This document shows, one piece after another, positions 1 to 13,185 of a stretch of 64,000 bases of DNA (position 1 is the first letter of the stretch; the number at the start of each line of letters is the position of its first letter). The DNA is from Bidens hawaiensis (Eukaryota > Streptophyta > Magnoliopsida > Asterales > Asteraceae). The DNA lies in contig JAIQDT010014666.1 of the NCBI GenBank assembly GCA_021521415.1, forward strand, positions 62,001 through 126,000. The letters run 5' to 3'. The translations under genes were made by a program, and so were the position numbers. The notes under the pieces were generated by a model, which had not been told where the DNA came from, did not search any database, and saw only the letters and a list, made by a program, of their open reading frames with translations.

Positions 1-3000
1 GCAACTCAATGGATGTTTCTTTGGGTCTGCTCATTGTGTTGCCTGGAGAAGGCAAATTCTTACTGGTTTCTTCTTGAGCATCTGGGGAGGGACTTTCCTC
101 CATCTCTTCCAAAAAAACATTATCATCTTCTGAAACAGAGTAACTGCTGCTAGACCCTAGTGAAACACATAAATCCAAATATTGTCCATTCTGCATCAGC
201 AAAAAAATCATAAGTTTAAAAGAACAAAATAAAAAGAGAGAGATAGTTCAACCAAGCATCCAATGCAAAACAAAACACACCTTTATAGTGACATTTCTGA
301 ATTGCAAATGTTTTCCACTGCCAATAAAAATTATAGCTTCTATGCTTGTAGAAGAGATCATCTTCCCCTCTCTGTCTTGTAATAAGAGGATACCACCTCT
401 ACCATCATAAGTATAATGGTCAAAATTTACACATTCAACCACCAAAGGCCTCTGAGGAGAGAGTGTGAAAATGTCATCGCTCTGACTAAAAGTTGGCTTG
501 TCTAGATCAAGCGCGTCGACAGAAAATGATGACTTTTCATCCTCTTCGTTAGTCAGCATGTCACGTACTGTAGGTACTAAAAACTCAGCAACCGCCATTA
601 AGAAGTCAAGTGCAACAAGCAATTGTGGCCTCTGGATGCATAAGCATAAGGATGTCGTATACTGACTAAATTTAGCATCAAGTATTAGCATTGTTGGAAC
701 TCCAAATATTTCATCATATTTTACATCTGCCTTAACATTTTCATTGTCCTCGTTGACAACCTCATAATCTGGTCGGTACCGGACATTCTTGGGCTGTCTA
801 ACAGCAAGCCTAAGCTCTTCTTCTGTCCCCTCACGGTCATCATTCACAGTGAAACCCTTTAGAGTAGCCGAGAGAAGACCTTCTCCAACAGTATTAGCTT
901 TGTAAAGTATCCATAAGCCACTAACCTGGGACCAAAAATTAGTTAAATTCACATAGCATGAGGAAATTACAAATTTCCACATAATGTCACATGGCTATGT
1001 AATCGCATTTCACAGTCATGTCCCCAGTTGAGTTTAAAATGTTTCTTTCTCAACATTTTCAGTTTGATTTCGAGGTTAACTCCACACGTATTCATTTAGC
1101 TTTGCCAATATGTTTTTAGTGTATACTTTCAAGTAATGCACCCAAGAAAGTAGCCTCGGGATGGATTAGATGCACATGTTAAAGCTCAGTTTTGTAGTTA
1201 AATAAAATAAAAGGTTTACAAATATACGGGTGTTACAAACTTCAAGAAAGATGCAACAAAAAGACAAAAAGGAAAAACATAAACCGTGTAAATTGTCATG
1301 GGAGTACCTGCAATGTGGCGAGAGATGCATCCCGGGCCATGCCATAATGGAGCGACATTTCAACGAGACCAACAATAACAGACACCTTCATAGAAATCCA
1401 AGCTTGTTCATTTTGAGCTTCATATTCATGAGCTTCTGAACCTTGATGATTTAAAGAATTTATGACATCAGCAGAATCTGACACGATATTGTGCAAGGAG
1501 GGAATGGCATTTGGGGTCTCTGAGAAGTTGGACAACGCACATTCTGAAATGATATGATACTCTTTATTGGAGAGGGCGGCTTTCAGTACATCTATCTGAA
1601 TTTGGAGTAAATGCACATTATAGAAAATTAAAAACTGTAACCGTCAACAATATCACAATAAACTGTTAATACCTTGACCACAACTTCTGTACTTGGAATT
1701 TGATGTAGCAAATCACGAAGTGACCTATTAATAATAATGGAAACACCCTTGACATCATGAATTATGCTTTCACCCAATTCCTTTCCTGTGCCAACATTTA
1801 AGTTTATATCCTCAACCTACCCAAAATAAACTATTATTAGGGAAACATTATAAATCACTCATACTGACTTTTGTAGCAGTAGCACTGGACTAGAAGTCAA
1901 ATCATCAGAAGAAAGGTCTGACCTTAATTGTCATTATATCTAAATGAATGGCGGACATCTCTTTTTTAGTACCCCCAAACCATTGGAACGTGTTCTGGAC
2001 AGTTATATGAACAATATCTAGCTTCAGATAACTGCAACAGCAAAACAAGGACAAATATAGGTGATTTAATCAGTAACCCCGCGTTTATACACAAGTCTCG
2101 CCGGCTAAGGCATAAAAGATTGTTGATTAATAGACTGTCATAAATCTTACTCAAGGGAATCTGTTCTGCGAGGCATTAAAATTATAGGCTTCCTCAATGA
2201 AAGGTCCAACTTCACTGCAGGTGATCCTTCAATTTCACTGGTTTTAACCCACTTTTCTGAATTTGTGACTTGATCTTTCACTTTTACAACATCCACCGGG
2301 TTGGTAGGAACAAGGCCCATGAAGTAACTTATAATCTAAAAGCAACACGATACAAACCTAAGCAATGGCAAAAGGAGAGCAGATGTATAAAGAAGAGAAA
2401 GACTTACCTCCTGAATAAATCGATTCAAGTACACCAGCCGTACTTCAGAAAGCTGTCCAATAAGGCTATAATCAAACCCAGCGTAGTCCTCATCATCAGC
2501 ACTGAACGAACTAAAAACCAACTGAAGATTTTGACAGATAAGAAAACTGTAATCAGATTCTTCCAATGTCTTGTTACAGCCAAATTCGAAGATATACAAA
2601 AATATGAAAACGAATTAGATTACCTCCACAAATGAACTACCACCTGGGTTTCTCATGTCACAAGCCCAAAAATACATATGGTTGCTGTGAAGGCTATCGT
2701 CACTTATTCTCAGGTTTCCAAGAGACGCCTTTATGCTAAAAGAAGCTGGAAAGACCTGAAAACACACACACACACCATATAGCACAGATTAAACTATTAC
2801 ATAACTATATCATTTTGGGAATCAATGGAGTACTAGAAAAAAACTCATATGAACCTTTATATCGGTTAGAAAATTATCTTGAGACATGGTCGCAAGCTTA
2901 GTCCCATCTTCTTTCATCAATAGAATTTGAGCACGAGCCATATTCAGTGTCAAAAAGAACACAACTCTGGACCTTCCCTTGCCCAGCAGACCTCTAACTT

Positions 3001-6000
3001 TTGATTCATCAACAGTAGATGACTGGTCAACTACTTCAATCTCCCTAGAACTATCGTTCACAATGACTGTTGAAGAATGGTCACTAAAAGATTCACAATT
3101 GTTATCCTCAGAATTTATAGCACCAACAAACTCCATAATTGCTACAATAATAGGCCTTCTACAGTAGAACGATAACGTTGCTAGAGTAACCGTCACCTGA
3201 AATAAGAAAACAAGGATGATTTCAGATCCAAGAATGTTTTATGAAAAAGAGCCAAACAAAGTAGGGAAAGAAACGCACACGTTTATCAATGTTGTCATAG
3301 AAAACAGAATTTGAGTCAATGAAAACTATTTGAGCTTTCACAAAACTATCTAACGTATCAGTAACTTCCAAGTTATTTTCCCCAGCGTGTCTAGCGTCAT
3401 CAGGTAACAAACCAGCAATTCGGCTAAAACTTGGGGTTTTCAAAATTGTTCTTTCTGATAGTAAAGAACTTGAGTACTCAAATCCATAACCTGGACTATC
3501 AACAGGATCATTTAGGCTTTCTGGTGCCTCATAAAACTGATCGTCTGTTTCACTTTGATTTTCAATAGTACGAAACACAGGAGGAGCATCTGCGTGACGA
3601 ATAAACGATCGTGCCAGGTAACATGGTTGATTCAACCCCTTGCATGAGACTAAGTCCTCTACCTCCAAAGCTTTAAGAACAGTTCCAATGAACATGTCAC
3701 TTGCTCTAATTGAAAGCTCAACCTGGTCAGAAACATCAACAGGAATGAGAACTAAGATTAATATAAGTAAAAATAGTTAAAAATATATCTTACCCCGCCA
3801 CCAACAGGAATGAAAAATAAGATTAATATAAGTAAAAAAGTTAAAAACATATCTTACCCGGCCACCTATTGCGCGCAGTTCAAATAAACGAATTTCCTCG
3901 GCCAGAAGAACTTTGATGTAATTCTTATCGGTCTAGGGAAACAAAAAGAAACCAAAACAAATGTCAGCTTTACAACTACCGATGCAAGTCCAGCAAACAA
4001 CTTCACAAATTAGAACATTTTTACCTTAGTGCTATAATTAAAACACAGTTTCAGCTCGTCTAAAACACCAGTTATAAACAGTTTCTCTGCCTTTGAAACA
4101 TCCTTCATGTCAAGCTTCTGAAGCTCTTCTACTTCTGAATCTTCTGACTCTGATGAAGTTTCTGATAGACCAGTGATAGGAGCAGAACCCTGCGCAGTTC
4201 AAAGGATCCTTTAAAATCTTGTGAGCACATTAAAACATATGGCAAGAAAACGATATCAACAGTTATGTACAGAAATCAGGATACACAGTTTCATCACGTG
4301 TGCAAAAAAGCCAATAGTTTAACGCAGATGATATCACTGTCACAAAAACAGCTAACAAGTGAAAAAAAAAGGCAATAGAAGTTACCGATGACCGGTATAT
4401 AGCACCCTGCAACAAGCTTTTCCAGTTTTTCCTTGATTCATCAGATTCGCATCGTAAAATCAGGGCATTTGCATCTTCCACGATCTATATACATTATTAT
4501 GCAAATGAGAAACAGTCCATTGAACCAATAACAAAAGATAACAGTATTGCTCTGATTAACAGAAAAATCATGTGCTGTAACTAGCTAAACAACCTTGCTG
4601 TTGGGTCGTTCTGTACGACAGACAGCCAACACATTTTCTACATCGCCAATAACATCAGGTGGGATGGCATATACTTGTTTTCCAAGCAAGCTACAAATAA
4701 CAGAAAAAACAGCATCAGCACACCTGGATTGAAATCTATCTCCTAGCACTAAAGCAATACAGAATGCAGGGAGGAGATATCAGAAATATGTTCCGGTTCT
4801 GTTACAGGCATTCTATAATGAACTTTAACATCGGAAATTCAACACTAAAACGATGATTTAGAAGTAACTTTGTACATATATAGAAAGAAAAAGTTAAATG
4901 ATTTGTCATTTTGTAGAAGACATGGTTGGTGGCATGTCGACATTCGACACAGCATCCTGACGGTTGGCTGCTTCCATGATTCGTTGATATGACAATTGAC
5001 AAGTATAAAGCCATAAAATGGTATCTGCATGTTGATTATTCTATATGGTAACACTCATAGAAGTGTTTTATGGTTATAATGTGATATCATGCACTTGCAT
5101 TGAAGGGACAATGAGCAATAAGCCAATAACTTCTTCTAAACTTGATTTTCCGATGCTAGGTTAGGTAAAAGTAAAAATATCTATTTTACCTAAATATACC
5201 GATCCTCTGCTTAGAGGAATAGTTTCTATCTATGCAATTCAAACTACCACTTAGAGTCGCCAGATACGAAGGACAGCTGGACAAGCTAATCAACTTTCAA
5301 GAATTGTCTATACGTATAGAACTCATTATGAATGAGCAACACATAAAATCCCAGTATAGATATCTGAAAGTGAAAAACATTTGCACCTGAAAGATTGCTT
5401 GTATGATCTAGAGCCAGGCGCTTCAAGCACGTAGAGGAAAGGCCCCACCAGACAAAAATATCTCCTCTGCCAAACAGCTTCTCTATTTCCCACACCCTAT
5501 TCAAAATATCAAAAAAATACATAAATTGCTCAAGTTTGACAAGATCATGATGCTGATTTGACGAAAGCACGATAAGTTCTTGAATCAAACAACCTTCCAA
5601 TTAAGAACAGATAACCACCCCTCAAAGTCAGCTTGATCCCACGGGCGAATAAGATCCTCAGTGTCATTATCCTCTCCTTGAAAGATCTTTGCAATTTGCA
5701 TCAATCGATGATAACGTGCTGGAGAAAAGTGAAACCCTAAAAACGGAAGCCGCACAGCCAATCTTGTTGTGGGGGAAGAGGGGTCCTCTGATCGGATCTA
5801 AATGGAGAAATGAAGTTCTATGAATTGGCAAATAATGAAATGCTTTGAACTTGAAACAAAGTTGCAAGCAATATACCTGTTGAAGCTTTAAAGTCACACC
5901 ACATTGATCAATAACAGGCAAATAACTAACGATACTAGACTGCGAAGAACGAACAGACCCTTGCATAGAATGTTGACTCCAGTGATAGTCACCGTCAACA

Positions 6001-9000
6001 AAAAAAGCAGATACATCACTTAAAACCACATCGAATTGGAAATAAACCTCTGTCTCATATCTAGAAACATCATCATCATCATCCTGTGAGTGTGGAGTTA
6101 ATTTTTGAAGTTAGCGTCATAATGATATTAAAGCAAATAACAAAAATCCAACCAACCTGAGTACGAATTATCAAGTTTCCCAGGTCGAGCAAGAGTTTCG
6201 TGGAATGATAACTGTCCGGGGAAAATTCAGTTGGAATGGTGATCTTGGGAGCTGCTATATCCAAGTCCAAGAAGAACCTAGAATCACGTTAATTTAAGTG
6301 GACAACTTTTGTTAGCTAACCCAACATTCTTAGCATTACAGCATATATTAACTTTCAATAGAAAACTGAATGTAGAAAGACAAATCAGTAATGAGAGACA
6401 TATAAGTGACCAGAGCCTCCAAAATGCTATCAAACACAACCAGTTAAGGAAAGTATCATCTCCTCTAAAAAAATGTGCACTTTGACTTTCAAGTTTCAAA
6501 TGGATTGCCCTTTCCAAAATATATGAGAATTGTGTAGGGTTTTCAAAAAAATGATTTAGCCCATATATCAGCCTCAACTATGGCATCTACATCAGACGAC
6601 GCAAGGCGGTCACAATATAATTTAAAAGAACCAAGAACATCTAGTACTACACAAACTAAAAGGACGTGTTGAAACTTTCGATATGTATATAAGTGGACAC
6701 TAACAATGCAACAGCTCTCCATACACCGCCAATAATAGCCTCTCATGTGAACTGTCACAACATCATGGTGTGACAGTTGCTTGATGTTGTGACAGTTGCT
6801 ATAACTGTCACATAAAAAGTATTCAGAGTGATACTCAGAGTACATGAACTTACAACCTAGGCACACAACTTCAAAGATGGGGGTAAAATTCACACAATGT
6901 AAATAATTGTAATCAACTAAAATACTGGCAAAACTTTTTGTCACCGCATGAAGGAAGCTACACACCTGGCATGATCCTTCAGGGCCCTGTTTACTTGTTG
7001 TTGTGCAGAGCGCTTAACTTCATCAATCGTCAACTAAACAAATAATGTGGAAGTCAGAGACGCATAGTGTAATGACTAATGACCACACAATTAATAACTG
7101 TATAATACAGGCAATAATAAGCTATGCAACAATAAGCCTTCGATATCAAAAACAGTTTCTGCTATTATTGGTCCAGCATTTATTAGACCATTAAGAGCCT
7201 AACAGTACAGTAGCACAAGATGATAAAAAATTTCACCCTACACATCACACCCTTTTGGACAACTAAGCCAGCCATTCAATAATACGTCCCAAAAATATAA
7301 ACCCTAGGAAGGCATGACCAAACATGCCAAGTTTTTTCTCCATAAGATGTTTCAATGATAGCTTGCCGAACACAACAAGCCTATTAATAAAAATCAGTTT
7401 CAAGCCCAACATGGTTTTAAATGTATGTGTAAATGCAAACATGCACAGGGATAGATATTGAAAAGAATGTCTACGGTATCAGTAAAAGTTTGGAACAAAA
7501 CCTGCACAGCAGCGGCTGTTTCCAACGCTATCTTCTGGCTCACAGCAGCATTGCTTTCAAAAAAGTTAACAATTTGATCTACAGAGTTCTTGAGATACTA
7601 ATCAAAGGCAAATGCATATCATCAGCTGAAAATCTCATTTTCTTAAAAATTATAATAAAAATAGAATATAATAAAAAACTTACTGTGACATAACATGGAG
7701 AAGCCTTAGCAACCATACTCCAGTCCACTTTAGCATCAAAGGGTTTATAGCGGAAAACCCCAACTAATGAATCATAGGATGTAGCGCTCTACATTAAATG
7801 ATCAGAACTCAACATCTAAATGATAATTTTAAGGTGTGTGTGCAGTACTCGTTTACCAAATACTTGTTACAACAGAAGAGAATGAAATTAAACAAACCAT
7901 ACCTCAGCAAGGAGACCATCAGGTGATGACAAACGATAGGAACCCAATTTCATGTCAAAAACTTTTGCATCTTTATAAAACTTCATCAAACAATCAAGGT
8001 TCTCGCATGACAATTCAGCAACAATCTCATGTGCTTCAGCAAGTCTTGAAGCATTATGTTTTATGTGAACCTCTAGTAAGATATGGACAACATCCCCACG
8101 GTCATCTTCATTCGGCAACTCTTCATTGTTATCGCCTTCCTTGTATCCAATGATTTCATTCAGTTGTTTCCAATCTTCATCAGTGAAGCTCCTAGGTTGA
8201 TTTCCATCTTCAACAGATTCACCGCTCCTGTAATCACAACGGAATCACTAAATAACACGAGCGCTCATCAAGTAAACTTTGTTTGACAAGAAAGAAAGGG
8301 TGAAGGTATTACCATCCAAACGACCACCATGATTTCTTTGAATTCTGTTTCTTCAAGTAAATATCAGACTGCGCAGACTTCTCCAAAAACTTGTGTGCCA
8401 GCATCCTGTTCAAGTAAATTTCAATCATAATGCAAAGCTGTGAGGACTACTAAGGAAAGACCAGTATATGTCTTTCTTATCAGTTGAACAATTCCATCCC
8501 ACCAATTATCATATACAAAAGAAAAGGTAAAAAAGTTTTCCAAACAACAATACTTTTACTTCTTTATTGCTAGAAGTTTTCAACTTCAAGTTTTTTTCAA
8601 ATTCTGTGCATGCAAAGAACCAGTGCCTTTTAATTTCTAAAGGTTGGAGAATTGATCCCTAGGGTCATAGACGTGTAAGTGATACCAAATTTGTCCTAGC
8701 AAATACGTAGTTGATAGTTTTCATCAGATTCTGAAAACAAGTCACAGCATGCGATATTCGCAAATTCGCTAACCCATAAATAATATAAATAAATACAGAT
8801 ATTTACGGTCAAGTCATGAAAGATAAGTGATAAGGTTCAACACCTTGGTCAACTTTGCTAATAGATCATACTATGAAGGTTCTAAATGTAACATAACTAA
8901 AATCTTGAAACAAAACTATACCTCCACTGCACAATAAGTTCAATATCAAGTTCACGGTCTAATTCCTCTATGTCTTTATCGTCATCGATGGTTTCTCGAC

Positions 9001-12000
9001 CAGGTTCGGATTTTAGCAGTGAAGCATACAAAGATATGTACTTTTTACGCAAGGTTGCATACTTCAAGACCTGCTCCCAAGACATTTTCCCACTGCGAGC
9101 AGACATAGCATTATATAATGTAAATTTCCCATGCATTGAAATATAAATTCTTTTAAACAAGTAAACTGGTTAAATTAATATAAACCAAATTCAGTAACTA
9201 AAAAAAATATGCAAACTATTTAAGCAGATAGTTACCTATACCCCTATATATGCGGAAAAAACAACCCGAATGAATAAACCTTAATTCACAAGGCTTCTAA
9301 AGGTGCTCATTTTATACAGTACAAAACTAAATTATAAGAATATGAGAATCATGAGATACAACAGGATGTGAAATAATTCAGTGAATACCTTGCCTTCTTC
9401 ATCTGGTCTGATATAACTCTGCACGCATACTTCCACCATGATCTTGGATCAGATCTCACAGGGGCAAGAGGCCGAAAATGAGCATATTTCAATCGTTGGT
9501 TAAATGAAGAGAAGTTGTCAGCTAGCTTCAGTAAATCCCTGTAACCACTCTGCAAAATTTTGAAATAAATGCCAGTTAAAGAAACAATTAATATCATCAA
9601 GAGTTGCTACTAATGAGGTTATATAGAAAATAAATTCATCAACCTTTGACAAACAAATTGTCACATCATCCAAGCTCACTGCTGCTTTCTGTAATGGTTG
9701 ATCTCGATTAGATGAATTTGAGCGCTGCTTTAAATAGGTGGCATTTCCAGATACAGGTTGCAGAACGTATGAGTGCTTCTGAACAAGACCAGTGGCTGGC
9801 TTTCCATCCTTTGTGCCAAAACTGAAGACCTGAAGTGGATTCTTAGTACAATGACATGGCAGCTGAAAGCTAAAAGATCAAAGTAGACTGGTTAACATAT
9901 ACGAATCATACCTGATCCCATTCAGAAGGTTGCAACTTCTCCCATGGTTTCGTAATATGCCATGGACTAATATCAGAGTCCAAATATACAGCCAGCCTTT
10001 CAAGTTCTACAGACTGGAAATAACTAGAAAGTAAAATAAGTAGGTGCATAAAGAGACTTTTCTGAGAGATAACTGCAACTTGTTTAAACTGATTCACTCT
10101 ACTTGATACACAAAACCAAACCCAGTATGAGAGTCCAATTAAAAAGAACATACAACAATAGGGCATCCCTACACTAGAGCCAACTTAACTCAGCAGCTTT
10201 TGCATACAAGTTTAACAAATGTGTGGAATAACTCATGCAGAGTGGCATAATATCTTTTTTTTTTGAAAGGCCAATAATATTAAAGAAGGAAAAAAGGGCT
10301 ACTAACAAGACGCGAGAAGCCCAACAACGTACACGAAAAGAAAATAAACCTTACAAGGCGAAAACATACAACAAACTATAATGAGAAATTTACAAAACTA
10401 AACTTGCACCATTTCTCCCAAAGACAGCAATGACTTCGCATGTCTCATCAGGATTGCTAGCAAGACCAATAATAATATGACAATTCCCTATGCAAACCTT
10501 TAAGATTCTATAGTTAACAATCCCAGAAACATGATTCCTAGGTATTAAACACAAAAGTGATATCACATTTATATTACATATGCTAGGTGCTGCAAAGATG
10601 ATAAGTCATGCATATCAAAGCTTGTAATTTAAAAAGAAGACCTTTTGTAGTTGCTCTAATGCGCCACCGGTGACAAAAGCCTCCTGCCCATTATCATCAA
10701 CTGTTGAAGCTGAGAGTTTCTCCAAGGTAACACCAGCTGCAAATGGATGGCCAGGATTGCTGAAATACAAAAGGAATTAGCTGCAAATTCAAGTAACAAG
10801 GCAACAAAGAGAACTAAAAATAATTACCTTTCAAGGTCTTCATATCTGATATGTATACTCGATATTGATAGCTTTAAATTTCCTATTATTGTGTTGATGA
10901 AGGACCCCAGCCATGATTTATTCTTAAAAACAATAGAACATTATGTTATTCATTTGAATGGAAATCAGAAAGCCTAATAAAAACATAATAGAACTTCTCA
11001 TAGTACAGATATCAAATACTATTTCAACAGTTTCATGTACCAAAGAAGAAGGTGACATCTGTTAATTAGTAGATCTTCGATTAAAAGAGATATATATATA
11101 GAGAGAGAGAGAGAGAGAAAGAGAGAGTATGGTAAAAGAAACGCTTGCACGATGATTATACTAAGAGCATGCACAAAGAGAGCAATTACAGTAAGACACC
11201 AAAATCCTGATGGGTCAAAATGAAGAAAAAGTTCCATATATCATATTATGTTCCTTGTCAAAAGCATCATCATATTAATGTCTATATATGTAAAACAAGT
11301 GTTATTTGAATTTTAGGCAAATACCATTTCGGTGGTCAGTATCCGCCTACTCTCCAGCATCTTCATTTCCATGTCCTGTTTCAAGATACATGATTATTTG
11401 GATGATCATCAATCAGACATCACAGAACAGTATGCTGGCGTCTTACATGTATACGGGATTTCTTAGTTTTTTGAACAACATCCTCGGTATAACCTTCAAC
11501 TTGTGTCTCAGGTTCAGCTAATAAATAGATACGATCTAAGTATACCAAAACCGGCTCTTGACCAATTCTGCTCCAAGGAACCTGATATACAGAAATATAT
11601 AAAGGAACTCAATTTTTCAAGCAATGGCATAACAAAGATTTCAAATTGGTATCGCTTACATATTTAATTGTTTGATACAGAGAAAGTATATAATATTTTC
11701 ATCAATGTAGAAAACAAAAACAAAAAAAAAACAGCGAACATGAGGATTAGAGGCAAACAACATATCAGTCATGAGTATTGTTGAACCGGTACTTAGTTTT
11801 AAAAAACATGAGGCGCACCGAAGTGATAGGATCTCAAACCGAGGCGCGAAGCGCAAAAGCGCACCGCTTTTCGTACATGAAGCACAAAGTATTTGTCCTT
11901 AGAAAAATTATATTACTCAATAGGTTTCTATCACCACTTACTAAAACTTAAGACAAAGATAAGCTTTATATATGATTTTATATGTAACCTATATGTACAA

Positions 12001-13185
12001 AATATGTATGATACAGTCATTGTAACTCTCTACATGAATATGAGAAGACTTATCACCCCCCACCTTGAGCTTCACTGATCCAAGAAAGCCTGCCTTAACC
12101 TTGACAGGCAACTTGAGCGCATTGAGCGCCTCCGGCTTCAGCTGCATGTTTGTTAATTCTACATTGCCTGTTACAAACGACCAAATATCAAACATGGTAT
12201 AGAATAACATAACATGGAACTTGGAGACTTCATATGTATACAATACCAACAAGATAGTTAGCATAAGCTTCATATCACACTGACTTCAAATACAAGAGTC
12301 TTAACCAAATATCAGATAACAGTAATATTTATCATAGCCATTACTAAGGTCAGCACATAACTCGAATACGACAACACATTTCATCCTGTTACCGTAACTA
12401 ACGATGCACAAATTACAAAATGTCAGGTGAGTAACAAATCCACCAATCTCAAGGCAACTAACTATCCTCCCTAGGCCAAATTTAATCAGTATACAAATGC
12501 TTTAAAAACCTAAACTGGTTGTCTCTTCAAGTTAACTCAAGGAACTAAAAATGCATATCACACACACTGAGCAGTTTATGGCATTCACATCACACAAGAG
12601 TTGTTGTATGAACGGCACAAAACCGCACACCAACAGTCCATTAAACATTATCAGTTCAGCTATAACTCACCCCTACTACCTCTAATCGGCTGCCACATTT
12701 GAAGTTTGCATTTATAATCCCATTTTAATGGACTTGAGATTTAATCAAGTGTTCAAATGCTTTAATCTACTACCTCTAATCCCAAGGCAACTAACTATCC
12801 TTCCTAGGCCAAATTTAATCAGTGTTCAAATGCTTTAAAAACCTAAAATGCATATCACACACTCTCAGCAGTTAATGGCAATAACGTCGGTAGTGTTTGA
12901 AGTGTGCAAAACCGTTAAACATATCATTTCAGCTAGCTATCTAATAACCTGCCATATAAGAAGTTTGCATTTATATCCCCAATTTATGCCCTAATTGGTA
13001 TAAAGTATAAACACCACCATAGAAGTTCTAAGAGAGTGTATGATGCGTAAAATGATGGAAATGAGTTGATGAAGAAGAATAGTATTACCTTGCCAGACGC
13101 TGATGCTGAGAGCTTCTTTACTGAGTCCACGGACATAGTTGCCGAGATACCTCTGCAACAGGTACGCTACTTGATCCTCCAACAT
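1..13185 (-). CDS. VPS13: VPS13-type bridge lipid-transfer protein with PH domain (N-terminal half; 33 exons, runs off left edge)
   Basis: Family role (known): VPS13 proteins are long grooved proteins that move lipids between membranes at organelle contact sites. Seen here: the start MLEDQVAYLLQRYLGNYVRG is the conserved chorein N-terminus. Thirty-three exons with GT/AG borders join in frame without a stop, giving about 1,859 codons; plant members usually have 3,000-4,000, so about half is present. Exons, 5' to 3' on the minus strand: 13185-13089, 12167-12064, 11581-11447, 11375-11325, 10922-10828, 10759-10642, 10013-9912, 9829-9644, 9549-9389, 9092-8922, 8405-8313, 8227-7903, 7788-7684, 7597-7502, 7033-6966, 6277-6157, 6083-5877, 5797-5594, 5496-5387, 4690-4594, 4484-4386, 4189-4025, 3932-3858, 3722-3279, 3196-2855, 2755-2624, 2521-2408, 2335-2151, 2031-1923, 1816-1673, 1595-1308, 925-281, 190-1. 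A five-Asp run starts near residue 677 and a KKSWWSFGW motif lies at about 429-437. The gene looks intact. The PH insertion points to the plant VPS13M class rather than the SHRUBBY type (inference). Confidence 0.93.
4386..5496 (-). other. PH domain encoded by VPS13 exons 19-21
   Basis: Exons 5496-5387, 4690-4594 and 4484-4386 encode about 102 residues (roughly 814-915). They read like a pleckstrin-homology fold: an EAVWQRRYFCLVGPFLYVLE strand pair, then KQVYAIPPDVIGDV, then a C-terminal helix with ESDESRKNWKSLLQGA holding the conserved Trp. Exon 19 must be read from 5496 as GGT GTG GGA; the longer open frame over the same bases is a shadow. In plant VPS13M proteins a PH domain at this point is thought to bind phosphoinositides (family knowledge). 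Binding specificity cannot be read from the sequence. Confidence 0.85.
10254..10480 (-). repeat. Possible LINE 3' tail in VPS13 intron 6
   Basis: A plus-strand run of at least ten T is followed by GAAAGGCCAATAATATTAAA. This resembles the antisense view of a plant L1-type 3' end with its poly(A). No coding part remains and the far boundary is unclear. The call rests on overall look only. Confidence 0.35.
11084..11128. repeat. (TA)n-(GA)n microsatellite in VPS13 intron 4
   Basis: A run of TA dinucleotides passes directly into a GA run. It is a simple repeat inside an intron and is likely to vary in length between individuals. Confidence 0.85.
12446..12990. repeat. Tandem duplication inside VPS13 intron 1
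   Basis: Two copies of a block of roughly 215-330 bp lie head to tail. The phrase AAGGCAACTAACTATCC, a CCTAGGCCAAATTTAATCAG stretch and ATGCATATCACACAC occur near 12450-12560 and again near 12781-12860. A shared AAGTTTGCATTTATA tail lies near 12700 and 12960. The copies differ by substitutions and a small deletion. No coding content is seen. Confidence 0.75.

Noticed and set aside
5286..5600. 104-codon minus-strand ORF over VPS13 exon 19
   Set aside because: Wrong frame of a true exon; the splice-consistent frame from 5496 gives the PH domain.
6543..6965. 140-codon minus-strand ORF in VPS13 intron 15
   Set aside because: Lies wholly in an intron and lacks family resemblance; the flanking exons join in frame without it.
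11790..11880. GCGC-rich patch (GAGGCGCGAAGCGC) in VPS13 intron 2 as a regulatory element
   Set aside because: Looks like a known type of degraded GC-rich plant repeat phrase; no boundary or conservation could be shown.
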